Source: Methanimicrococcus sp. (GTDB lineage Archaea; Halobacteriota; Methanosarcinia; Methanosarcinales; Methanosarcinaceae). Taken from it: 11,985 nucleotides of DNA. The notes under the pieces are model-generated. The model did not search any database. It worked only from the letters and a program-made list of their open reading frames with translations, and was not told where the DNA came from. Of the stretch, positions 1 through 6,983 are shown piece by piece; within the stretch, counting starts at the first letter, position 1; every line of letters starts with the position of its first letter. Position numbers and translations under genes: made by a program. The stretch lies in NCBI GenBank assembly GCA_009776675.1, contig WRNK01000006.1, positions 1-11,985 of the forward strand, written 5' to 3'.

Positions 1-39
1 ATACGAACAAACGAAATACAAAAAACGAAAACAGTTTCC

Positions 40-115
40 ATTTTAAAAAATAAAAAAAAGTAAAGTAAAAAAAATTAAGGAATAAATAAAGGAATACAGC
101 AAAAAAGAAAATTAT
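40..115 (-). terminator. T-rich termination region after the regulator
   Basis: Read on the minus strand, the DNA just past the regulator's stop carries several T runs: a T6 near 104-109 and T7-T8 runs between about 50 and 80. Archaeal RNA polymerase terminates at oligo-T on the non-template strand, so this is a plausible multi-tract terminator. No strong hairpin is needed or seen. Confidence 0.4.
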
Positions 116-152
116 ATACAGCCCGGAAAGGGTCTATCATTCCAATTCGTTT

Positions 153-548
153 TTAACTTGTTTCTTCAGTATTTTTCTTAACTAAATCTTTAAGCTGTTT
201 GATTTTTACAATCGAATTTTCATAGTTTTTACGAACTTGAAGCTCGTAATATCTGTAAATTGTGCTCAACGGAACGCATAATGAATATACATTCAGCGGG
301 CGGCCTTTTTTATTCACTTTTATAGAATGGCTCTTGATCCACGAGTGTTCATCCATGAAACAAATTGCAAAACTTATTTCAGGTTGCCGCAGACCGGTAC
401 CAATTTCAATTTCACGAGATGAAGCTTCTTTGACATTCAGCAAATACACGAGCGTCAATGCAACATTTCTCTGGACTCCCAGATTTCTTAAATCAGAAAC
501 AAAAACAAGATCGTTTTCATCCAATATTTTGACTTCAAAATCAATCAA
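153..548 (-). CDS. winged-helix transcriptional regulator (archaeal ArsR/TrmB-like)
   Basis: Probably a small cytoplasmic DNA-binding regulator of about 131 residues. Residues 25-70 read as a helix-turn-helix, with a helix ending LLNVKEASSREIE followed by a likely recognition segment GLRQPEIS. Residues 71-91 form a probable wing (NKKGRPLNVYSL). The tail at about 99-125 is charged and helical and could dimerise. This arrangement is typical of short archaeal ArsR/TrmB-like regulators; no effector-binding domain is visible. The start is uncertain. I chose the TTG at 546-548 because GAAGGTG lies five bases upstream. A longer in-frame TTG at 593 adds 15 residues and has no ribosome binding site, but would fit a nearly leaderless message from the TATA-like run at 621-630. 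The gene diverges from carS across a 47-bp repeat array, so autoregulation is possible. The regulon is unknown. Confidence 0.75.
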   Translation of the reverse strand: MIDFEVKILDENDLVFVSDLRNLGVQRNVALTLVYLLNVKEASSREIEIGTGLRQPEISFAICFMDEHSWIKSHSIKVNKKGRPLNVYSLCVPLSTIYRYYELQVRKNYENSIVKIKQLKDLVKKNTEETS

Positions 549-620
549 TAAAACACCTTCAATCAATTTATTCCGTTCAAAATTTGACCACAATTCAAAC
601 TATTCAGAACGTTTTTAAGG

Positions 621-630
621 ATATATATAT
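621..630 (-). promoter_or_regulatory. TATA-like element for the regulator gene
   Basis: An uninterrupted ATATATATAT lies 28-37 bases upstream of the TTG at 593 and about 75 bases upstream of the TTG at 548. It would place transcription start near 600. That implies either a nearly leaderless mRNA from 593 or a ~50-base leader with a ribosome binding site before 548. Confidence 0.4.
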
Positions 631-647
631 CGAATCCATTTCCTTTT

Positions 648-885
648 ACCATGAATTCTAATGAATGAATCAATGAAAATATTACTTGCATTTTATCATA
701 ATTCCAATAAATGACACAATTTGGGTATTATTTACATTTAATCATGAATTCTAACAAATGACATAATATAAATATTATTTGCTTAAAATCATGAATCCTA
801 ACAAATGATATAATATAAATATTATTCTCATTTCAATCATGTATTTTACCAAATAATACAACGTAAATAATATTCAATGGGTTAT
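648..885. repeat. five-unit ~47-bp tandem repeat array
   Basis: Five imperfect units begin with a CATGAATTC-like motif at 650, 697, 743, 790 and 838 (spacing 47, 46, 47, 48). The third and fourth units are most alike: each carries CTAACAAATGA followed by the same 16-base inverted repeat ATAATATAAATATTAT, at 763-778 and 810-825. The outer units are more diverged. The array fills the region between the divergent regulator and carS, upstream of both likely promoters. It could be a multi-site operator, a degenerate minisatellite, or iteron-like DNA. There are no unique spacers, so it is not CRISPR. Confidence 0.75.
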
Positions 886-979
886 AATTACGATTTAGGT
901 TAACAATCATAGTGACGATTATTTTTTATATCCTTTTAGATAATACTCAAATAACATGAATGACTGTTAATAGGTATTA

Positions 980-988
980 TTTATAAAA
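980..988 (+). promoter_or_regulatory. possible TATA box for carS
   Basis: TTTATAAAA fits an archaeal TATA box and would start transcription near 1008-1012, leaving a leader of about 120 bases. The leader contains a perfect 8-base inverted repeat (TTTTATCT at 1020-1027 with AGATAAAA at 1039-1046). Other AT-rich stretches nearby could serve instead, so the assignment is tentative. Confidence 0.3.
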
Positions 989-1130
989 TGGAGATATTGC
1001 ATAAAAACTTTTTTATTTATTTTATCTTAAAGATTTCTAGATAAAACAATTTAATAAAAATATCCTTAAGATGGTAACCTTTTTTATGTAAGAAAAGTTA
1101 GCATTAAATTGAAAATTTGGAGAAGATGAG

Positions 1131-1721
1131 ATGTTCACAGAAATAATTACTGCCATTATTGTCGGGTTATGGGTGATGCTGCCTGCATATTTGCCAAACT
1201 CTTTTGCAGCCGTCTTTGGCGGCGGGAAAAAAATAGATGGTGGAAGAACACTTTCTGACGGCAGACGAATTTTAGGAGACGGAAAAACGTGGCGCGGCTT
1301 TTTTGCCGGAACACTTCTTGGATTTATGATCGGCTTACTTGAAATCTTCTTACTCAGCCAAGGCTTCAATTTCTTTGGAATCGAGCTGCCCGGATTTAGC
1401 AAAACCGGACTTGCCGGCGCTTTTGACATATCTGCATGTATTGCCATATTATCCCTCTCGATGGGTGCGCTTTTTGGAGACATGGCTTTTAGTTTTATCA
1501 AACGCCGAATCGGTTTAGAACGCGGAAAATCATTGCCTTTGGCAGACCAATATGACTTCTTGCTCGGTGCTTTTGTTTTAACAGCCTTGACATCTTACGG
1601 CTGGCTGTCATCGACTTTAACCGGACTGACATTTGTTGTGATCATAATTATGACACCCATACTTCATTTAAGCACCAATATTATCGGATATTATTTGGGT
1701 GTTAAAAACGAACCATGGTAA
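1131..1721 (+). CDS. carS: CDP-archaeol synthase
   Basis: CarS is an integral membrane enzyme that joins CTP to digeranylgeranylglyceryl phosphate. The product, CDP-activated unsaturated archaeol, is the branch point for archaeal polar lipid head groups. The 196-residue length is normal. Several hydrophobic segments are visible (about 1-28, 58-80, 97-117 and 143-185). The conserved polar motifs lie on the intervening loops: GDGKTWRGF at 49-57, GD at 116-117 leading into FSFIKRR, then RGKSLPLADQYDF at 131-143, expected to bind CTP and Mg2+. The start is supported by GGAG at 1119-1122, eight bases before ATG. pyrE follows in the same direction about 100 bases later, so co-transcription is possible though the gap is not tight. 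Confidence 0.94.
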   Translation: MFTEIITAIIVGLWVMLPAYLPNSFAAVFGGGKKIDGGRTLSDGRRILGDGKTWRGFFAGTLLGFMIGLLEIFLLSQGFNFFGIELPGFSKTGLAGAFDISACIAILSLSMGALFGDMAFSFIKRRIGLERGKSLPLADQYDFLLGAFVLTALTSYGWLSSTLTGLTFVVIIIMTPILHLSTNIIGYYLGVKNEPW

Positions 1722-1770
1722 AGAACAAATATAAGACGATTCATCTTTAATAGAAATCGCAAAGCGTTAA

Positions 1771-1808
1771 AAACAAATGCAAAACAGATGTTAAACAAAT
1801 GCAAAACA
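1771..1808 (+). repeat. two-copy direct repeat upstream of pyrE
   Basis: The 16-base sequence AAACAAATGCAAAACA occurs at 1771-1786 and again at 1793-1808, a period of 22 bases. It ends about 15 bases before the pyrE start. It may be a local duplication or a pair of regulator sites; the sequence does not decide between them. Confidence 0.7.
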
Positions 1809-1823
1809 TAAGCAAAGGTAATG

Positions 1824-2378
1824 ATGGATAACATGGATAACATGGACAACACTGAAATTATTCAGGCTCTCAAAGACTGCAATGCCGTCTCTTTTGGTGA
1901 TTTTACATTATCTTCCGGTCAAAAAAGCAGTTTTTACATTGACATCAAAAAAGCAAGCACAGACCCCAAAACATTAAAAATCGTTGCAGGCTACATCAGC
2001 CGTCTCATCGACTCAATGACAATCGATAAAAACGCACTCATCATCGGCGGCGTTGAACTCGGCGGCGTTCCGATTGCAACCGCCGTCTCTTTAGAAACCT
2101 TATGCCCCCTACTGATTATCCGAAAAGAAACAAAAGAATACGGAACAAAAAGCCGCTACATCGGGCAGCCGGACACATCCAAAGAAATTATATTAATGGA
2201 AGATGTGACAACAAGCGGCGGTTCGGTTAAAAAAGCCATCCTCGCCCTCCAAGCCGACGGTGCCAAAATCACCAAAGTCATAACCATTGTCGACCGCGAA
2301 TCCGGTGCCGCCGCCTCCTTAAAAGAAATCGGCGTCGATTTGATTGCATTGGTTCGATCAAGTGAATTGGTAAAATAA
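1824..2378 (+). CDS. pyrE: orotate phosphoribosyltransferase
   Basis: PyrE converts orotate and PRPP to orotidine 5'-phosphate in pyrimidine synthesis. It is a cytosolic dimer in which each active site borrows a loop from the partner. From the ATG at 1821 there are 185 residues, a normal length. SSGQKSSFYID at 31-41 matches the N-terminal substrate segment. RKETKEYGTK at 101-110 matches the flexible catalytic loop. LMEDVTTSGGS at 125-135 is the PRPP-binding signature with its acidic pair E127/D128. The start is ambiguous: ATG codons at 1821, 1824, 1833 and 1842 are all in frame because of a triplicated ATGGAYAAC. I chose 1824 because AAAGG at 1814-1818 is better spaced for it than for 1821. 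The stop is followed by a long T-tract array that should end transcription. Confidence 0.95.
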   Translation: MDNMDNMDNTEIIQALKDCNAVSFGDFTLSSGQKSSFYIDIKKASTDPKTLKIVAGYISRLIDSMTIDKNALIIGGVELGGVPIATAVSLETLCPLLIIRKETKEYGTKSRYIGQPDTSKEIILMEDVTTSGGSVKKAILALQADGAKITKVITIVDRESGAAASLKEIGVDLIALVRSSELVK

Positions 2379-2426
2379 AAAACCGATTCTTTATTTTTCT
2401 ATTAACAAACAATTTTTTATTCACAG

Positions 2427-2650
2427 CAATTGATCTTTTTATCATAACAACTGATTTTTTTTAATCATAACAATTGATTTTTTTAATCATAACAATTGAT
2501 TTTTTTAATCATAACAACCGATTTTTTTTAATCATAACAACCGATTTTTTTTAATCATAACAACCGATTTTTTTTAATCATAACAACCGATTTTTTTAAT
2601 CATAACAACCGATTTTTTTTAATCATAACAACCGATTTTTTTAATCACAA
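2427..2650 (+). repeat. ten-unit 22-23-bp T-tract tandem repeat, probable reinforced terminator
   Basis: Units of the form CAACCGATTTTTTTTAATCATAA start at 2427, 2448, 2471, 2493, 2515, 2538, 2561, 2584, 2606 and 2629. Units 1, 3 and 4 carry CAATTGAT, unit 2 CAACTGAT and units 5-10 CAACCGAT, so the later units are the most recent expansion. Length differences come mainly from the T run (5 to 8). The array begins about 50 bases after the pyrE stop, on the strand where T runs act as archaeal terminators, so serial termination is a natural role. Phased T-tracts could also bend the DNA. Confidence 0.85.
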
Positions 2651-2668
2651 AACCCAAATCAACCACCA

Positions 2669-2703
2669 GTTCGATCAGTCGCCCCAAGGTGACTGAATCG
2701 AAC
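2669..2703. other. strong hairpin
   Basis: GTTCGATCAGTCGCC (2669-2683) pairs with the segment 2688-2703 across a CCAA loop. It gives 15 pairs with one bulged base and one G-T wobble. It lies just beyond the T-tract array and is more GC-rich than its surroundings. It could be a transcript-end structure, a small RNA element or a remnant of a palindromic repeat. It is not a tRNA: no acceptor or anticodon arm is present. Confidence 0.6.
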
Positions 2704-2869
2704 GGATTCACACCCATAAAAATAAAATGAAAAAGTACAAAACTGTCTTTTTTTGTTTTGAGTTAGAGATGACGGCAGAAATCACAGAAACAGCAACACA
2801 AAGAACGGCAGCAACAATCCCCGCAACCGAAACACAAAATCAATAACAGAAATCATAAAAGCAATATTC

Positions 2870-2878
2870 TTTTTTTTT
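2870..2878 (+). terminator. T9 tract in the pyrE-distal spacer
   Basis: An uninterrupted run of nine T on the plus strand directly precedes the hairpin at 2887-2933. It is a plausible archaeal termination site for any plus-strand read-through. No gene lies immediately upstream, so its use is uncertain. Confidence 0.3.
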
Positions 2879-2886
2879 AAGAAAAG

Positions 2887-2933
2887 CTCAAATTTTGCTT
2901 TCATTCGCTGCGCTGCTGAAAACAAAATTTGAG
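2887..2933. other. inverted repeat with 11-bp perfect arms
   Basis: CTCAAATTTTG (2887-2897) and CAAAATTTGAG (2923-2933) are perfect inverted copies. Past one mismatch the stem continues with TTTCA (2899-2903) against TGAAA (2917-2921). The loop is GC-rich. On the minus strand it is followed by CTTTTCTT, so it could end the radical SAM transcript in the manner of a hairpin terminator. On the plus strand it is followed by GGGGG. Confidence 0.6.
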
Positions 2934-2996
2934 GGGGTTTGGATGTTTTTGGTAGAAAGGGTTATTGAAATTTGACTTTGTTTTTTATTTAAAATC

Positions 2997-3115
2997 CGAA
3001 ACATCATTTTTCTCAAAATGATTCAAATACGGGGTACGTTTTTCTTCAAAAGCGTTTGATGATTTGGAGAAAACGGTACCCCCCGTTTTTATTGATTATA
3101 TAAAATGATGTTTCG
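2997..3115. repeat. 119-bp nested palindrome, MITE-like or structured RNA
   Basis: Perfect 14-base terminal inverted repeats, CGAAACATCATTTT at 2997-3010 and its complement at 3102-3115, enclose a second imperfect pair. In that inner pair ACGGGGTAC near 3029-3037 faces GGTACCCCCCGT near 3075-3086. The innermost pair is TCAAA/TTTGA. The left terminal arm can also pair locally: ATCATTTT at 3003-3010 with AAAATGAT at 3015-3022. No open reading frame lies inside and no convincing target-site duplication is visible. It sits about 60 bases past the 3' end of the radical SAM gene. Confidence 0.65.
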
Positions 3116-3173
3116 TGTTTGGTTGACTTGATACAAAATGCTGCCTTTTTATTCAACAAACATTCTTTCTTTT

Positions 3174-4850
3174 TTATTCATAACAAACGTATTTTGAAAT
3201 CAACTTCCCATGAACGGACTTTTTCAGCATCTCTTCTTCATTTTGATATGGCCGCTTTAAAACAATTTCTTCCGCCATGGATTTATTAAGCCCCGGCAGT
3301 TCTTTTAAAAGAGAAACAGGTGCTGCGTTTATATTGACAGGATATGAAACCCCCGTCACCGATCTAAATCCGTGTCCGGTCACAAGAATATCATAAAAAC
3401 GGTTTAATTCCATTTGAGTCGGAACCGCAATCAAAAGAGGATATGTTCCAAACTGCCTCCCAAATGAAAGCGTTTTAGGTGATTTTTCTTCAGCTTCCAT
3501 AAAAACGTCTTTAAGCACCGTTCCAATCGGAACAACCCGACGAAGCATCGGCAAATCAATCGTTTGACGCACATTTTCCTTATGAGCGCGAAACAGTTTT
3601 TCATTTTTGAAATCCGCAACCTTTTCGTCAGAAAGCAAAGTGTTTGGAAAAACCATCACTTGACGCAAATTGATTCTACGGACCATTAACCCCTCATCAT
3701 AAATTTTTTTCAAAAACTCATAATTCAAAGCATACGTTTTTTTTGATTCTTTCAAAAGCCCGTAAACAAAATTAATCCCCGGCAAAATTTCAGGCATCCC
3801 GTTGCTGCCCAAAACCGCTCCCTCTGAATTGACAAGGCGAACCGCTTTTAAAACCTGCTCCGGCGTCGCTTTCAAATCGTTTGCCTCAATAACATCGGGG
3901 TCTGCACTTTCAATGCCCATTGCAATAACATCCCCCGACGTATGATATTGAATAATCGTCTTTAAAATCTGAAGCGATTCCTCAGGAAATTCTGCAATCG
4001 TAATTGGATTGCCGTTATCCATGTGAAGCGTTTTTAAATTCGGCGCCACACTGCGAATGCCGGAATACAGCTTTTCAATTGCCTCAGGATTTGGTTTTAA
4101 AATCGGTCCGCCGACATCAATGCCCTTATAAGCAAAAAGATCCGGCTGGCGTCCAATCCTAAAATGGCGGACATCCAATTGATAAAGCAATTTTGTTTCC
4201 TCAATAATATCCTCTTCTTCTCTAAAATCAGGACGCCCGTAAAACGATTCCGTACAAAAAGAACAATGCTTCCTGCGTCCGCAGCCGCGGTACGTTTCAA
4301 GCTCACAGATAATGTTTGGAAAATCAGGATGCTGCCGAACAATAAATGCCCCGCTTTTAGACCACCGCGCAATTTCATCCGTTGTTCGATAACGATGAGA
4401 CAAAACATTTTTAGAAAAATAATCAAAAATAAAACTTTCCACATCCTTTTGAGCAACAAAAACATCTTCCGGCAAAAAGGAAAGACCGGTTGCCGCAATG
4501 CCGCCTTCTTTAGAATATCCAAGACGAATGGGTCCGCCGAGGATTTTAATCCCTCCGGCCATTTTAAAGAGGGCTTGAATTTCTTCCGCCGTAATCGGCG
4601 TTCCACGAAGATATTTTCCGGGAACGGTCATCCCCGAAATGATAATAAGAACATCCGCCGTCTTAAACAAATCCGAAAACGATTTGCCAAAAGAGCGAAC
4701 CTGATCAATTGTAAAGTAACGGATATCGCTTTTTAAAAAGCCGCTGTCGATCAAAGCGCCCGCTGCATAACGCGGATACGGAGAAATGTAAGGCGGAACA
4801 CCAAAGCAGGCCGGTTCATCAACGTAACCGTCTAAAATAATGGCTTTCAT
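3174..4850 (-). CDS. radical SAM protein with B12-binding-like N-terminus and C-terminal helix-hairpin-helix (COG1031-like)
   Basis: A 558-residue cytosolic iron-sulfur enzyme of unknown substrate. Residues 1-150 resemble a Rossmann-like cobalamin-binding domain (MKAIILDGY start, LIIISGMTVPG at 68-78, ILGGPIRLG at 103-111). The cluster-binding cysteines are C190, C196 and C199 in ETYRGCGRRKHCSFC. This is a CX5CX2C spacing rather than the textbook CX3CX2C. AMGIESADPDVIEANDL and later GINFVYGLL fit the radical SAM barrel. A helix-hairpin-helix near 505-545 (INAAPVSLLKELPGLNKSMAEEI) suggests nucleic-acid contact. This layout matches the archaeal COG1031 group, whose function I do not know. The ribosome binding site is weak. 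The gene diverges from ribC, with a 12-bp repeat array between them. RNA or tRNA modification is a guess from the HhH domain. Confidence 0.85.
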   Translation of the reverse strand: MKAIILDGYVDEPACFGVPPYISPYPRYAAGALIDSGFLKSDIRYFTIDQVRSFGKSFSDLFKTADVLIIISGMTVPGKYLRGTPITAEEIQALFKMAGGIKILGGPIRLGYSKEGGIAATGLSFLPEDVFVAQKDVESFIFDYFSKNVLSHRYRTTDEIARWSKSGAFIVRQHPDFPNIICELETYRGCGRRKHCSFCTESFYGRPDFREEEDIIEETKLLYQLDVRHFRIGRQPDLFAYKGIDVGGPILKPNPEAIEKLYSGIRSVAPNLKTLHMDNGNPITIAEFPEESLQILKTIIQYHTSGDVIAMGIESADPDVIEANDLKATPEQVLKAVRLVNSEGAVLGSNGMPEILPGINFVYGLLKESKKTYALNYEFLKKIYDEGLMVRRINLRQVMVFPNTLLSDEKVADFKNEKLFRAHKENVRQTIDLPMLRRVVPIGTVLKDVFMEAEEKSPKTLSFGRQFGTYPLLIAVPTQMELNRFYDILVTGHGFRSVTGVSYPVNINAAPVSLLKELPGLNKSMAEEIVLKRPYQNEEEMLKKSVHGKLISKYVCYE

Positions 4851-4882
4851 ATTTCGTCAGCTCAAAAAATTCATCCTCACAA

Positions 4883-4954
4883 ACAATACAATCTAATACA
4901 CAATCCAACACACAATCTAACGTACAATACAACACGCAATCCAACACACAATTA
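4883..4954. repeat. six-unit 12-bp tandem repeat
   Basis: Six imperfect units of consensus AACACACAATCC start at 4883, 4895, 4907, 4919, 4931 and 4943 with a strict 12-base period. They lie between the divergent radical SAM gene and ribC, within about 35-105 bases of the radical SAM start. Such arrays arise by replication slippage. An effect on the promoter spacing of either gene is possible but not shown. Confidence 0.75.
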
Positions 4955-4990
4955 CATCATATAATCACAAATGTTTTCAAATGAATAGCT

Positions 4991-4998
4991 TTATTTAT
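4991..4998 (+). promoter_or_regulatory. likely TATA element of the rib operon
   Basis: TTATTTAT, in a CTTTATTTATTTA context, lies 22-29 bases upstream of the ribC ATG. This is the usual archaeal distance from TATA box to transcription start. Together with the lack of a well-placed ribosome binding site before ribC, it suggests a leaderless or nearly leaderless transcript. Confidence 0.4.
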
Positions 4999-5016
4999 TT
5001 ATCTTTCTTTTTTTGA

Positions 5017-5481
<465 letters not shown>

Positions 5482-5501
5482 TAAATTGAAATGGTGTGTA
5501 A

Positions 5502-6983
5502 ATGGAAGATTATTGGAAACATTGTAATTGGGAAATATTAGCTGAACCCATTGAAATCCTTGAACCTTTTGATTTTGAAAATTATTATGAGAAATACAAA
5601 ACTCCTTTGGAGTGGATAAGTAGCATAAAAATCAAAAGAAATAAACAATATAAAATATCTGCAATTGCAAGAGGATTTACGCCACTATCTGCAAGAGGAT
5701 TTACGCTACTACCTTTTGACCAACAAAAAGAGGGAGAAGTAGGAAAATTAATTGAATATGTTAGTATAAAGGGGACGAAAGGTTCGAGTACAGTAGAATT
5801 AAATCCATGTTATGTGGAATCTCCCGAACAGCAGCACAATTTATTAAAAGATACCACAAAAAATAAAGCCTCTATTACAACCTACAAAATAAAAAAATAT
5901 AACAACAATGACAAAATATCAAAAAAAGTTTTAAAAGAATGGTATATAAATGCACCTCATAGCCCTCGGTATTTAGTAGACAATGCATGCGAAGAAATAA
6001 AAAATGTACGAATATGTAAAAAAGGAAATATTGAAGACAGATATGAAAGAGATGGTGGTGGATTTTATCACACAATACATTTAAAATATGAACATTTTGA
6101 ATTTATTATAACTCCTATTAAAGATCATTTTGAACCGACTTGGTCGAAAAAAATTTCAATTGAATACCGTGAAGATTTGGGAGGGATTCCAGATGAAAAC
6201 ATCCGCGAGGCAATTGCAGAATTTTTTGGGTTCTTGATAGGAAAAAAGGTTTCATTAATTGGGCATACATATTACGACGATAAGGGTAGCACAATAGAAG
6301 CAATGGCATGTAATCCAAATATTTTCAACATACATAACGAATGTTCAAAACCAGAGATTGATTTAATTCCAATGAAATGCGCAGAAGATGGAAAGATTTT
6401 TAAAAAGATATTTGAAGAATTATTGCCAGAATATATTAAAATTCGAACCAAATTTTCAATAAGAGAAGCTCTTATGAAATATTGGTTTTCCCAAACGATT
6501 CCGAGAGATGAAGCATTACCAATATTATCGAGTGGGCTAGAGATGATAATGAAAGCTTGGTTTAAAACGAAATCACCTACGGGTGCAATATATATGCCAC
6601 AGGATATATATGACGAAAAGATGTCTCCAATAATTAAAACGATATTAGAAATATTCAAAGAAAATCAACACAAAGAAAAGATAAAAAATAAATTAATGTA
6701 TAATGTGAATCAAATGGGAGTAAATGAACGTTTTTTTGTATTTTTTGATGAGATTGGATTGTCCTATGGAGATGTTGAAAAAAAAGCAATTAAAGAAAGA
6801 CATTCTTTTGCGCATGGAGATTTATTTCAAAAAGAAGAGATTAATGACCTGATAAAAAATGACGCAGCATATTCAATTTTATTCGGAAAAGTAATTCTTC
6901 AATTACTGGGATATAAAGGAAAATACATAGACAGAACTGTGCTGGGTTTCCCTGAAAAAGAAATGCAAGAAAAAATGGGTTAA
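5502..6983 (+). CDS. HEPN-domain-like protein, candidate Apea-like RNase or defence gene
   Basis: A 493-residue soluble protein that I place only at family level. The C-terminal part is helical and contains IKERHSFAHG, in which R433 and H438 form an Rx4H motif typical of HEPN ribonucleases. A central segment at about 225-259 (DLGGIPDENIREAI, then FFGFLIGKKVSLIGHTYYD) resembles what precedes the HEPN domain in Apea-like proteins. Some of these are abortive-infection antiphage factors. The N-terminal 200 residues are unrecognised and contain an 8-residue tandem duplication (ARGFTPLS/ARGFTLLP, 56-71). GGTG five bases before the ATG supports the start. The gene lies 20 bases after ribC and 21 before ribH, so it is probably co-transcribed. 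It is visibly more AT-rich: line 5881-5940 has 10 G/C in 60, against 24 in 60 for 7141-7200 in ribH. This suggests acquisition. A function in RNA cleavage is inferred. Confidence 0.55.
   Translation: MEDYWKHCNWEILAEPIEILEPFDFENYYEKYKTPLEWISSIKIKRNKQYKISAIARGFTPLSARGFTLLPFDQQKEGEVGKLIEYVSIKGTKGSSTVELNPCYVESPEQQHNLLKDTTKNKASITTYKIKKYNNNDKISKKVLKEWYINAPHSPRYLVDNACEEIKNVRICKKGNIEDRYERDGGGFYHTIHLKYEHFEFIITPIKDHFEPTWSKKISIEYREDLGGIPDENIREAIAEFFGFLIGKKVSLIGHTYYDDKGSTIEAMACNPNIFNIHNECSKPEIDLIPMKCAEDGKIFKKIFEELLPEYIKIRTKFSIREALMKYWFSQTIPRDEALPILSSGLEMIMKAWFKTKSPTGAIYMPQDIYDEKMSPIIKTILEIFKENQHKEKIKNKLMYNVNQMGVNERFFVFFDEIGLSYGDVEKKAIKERHSFAHGDLFQKEEINDLIKNDAAYSILFGKVILQLLGYKGKYIDRTVLGFPEKEMQEKMG
5667..5714 (+). 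repeat. 24-bp in-frame tandem duplication
   Basis: GCAAGAGGATTTACGC plus eight further bases is repeated at 5667-5690 and 5691-5714 with two substitutions. It duplicates eight residues of the HEPN-like protein without breaking the frame. The high identity indicates a recent event. Confidence 0.85.

Noticed and set aside
648..885. CRISPR array
   Set aside because: The units are imperfect over their whole 46-48 base length with no unique spacers, and no cas gene is present.
1037..1501. Minus-strand reading frame of 154 codons
   Set aside because: It is the antisense shadow of carS, whose membrane segments and catalytic motifs are clear.
2669..2703. tRNA or tRNA fragment, suggested by GTTCGAT
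   Set aside because: The sequence forms one simple hairpin; no cloverleaf arms or acceptor stem can be built around it.
2769..2846. 25-codon Thr/Ala-rich reading frame in the gene-free spacer
   Set aside because: No ribosome binding site, low-complexity composition, and length expected by chance.
4164..4736. Plus-strand reading frame of 190 codons inside the radical SAM gene
   Set aside because: Antisense shadow; the minus-strand protein has the cysteine motif and domain order of a known family.
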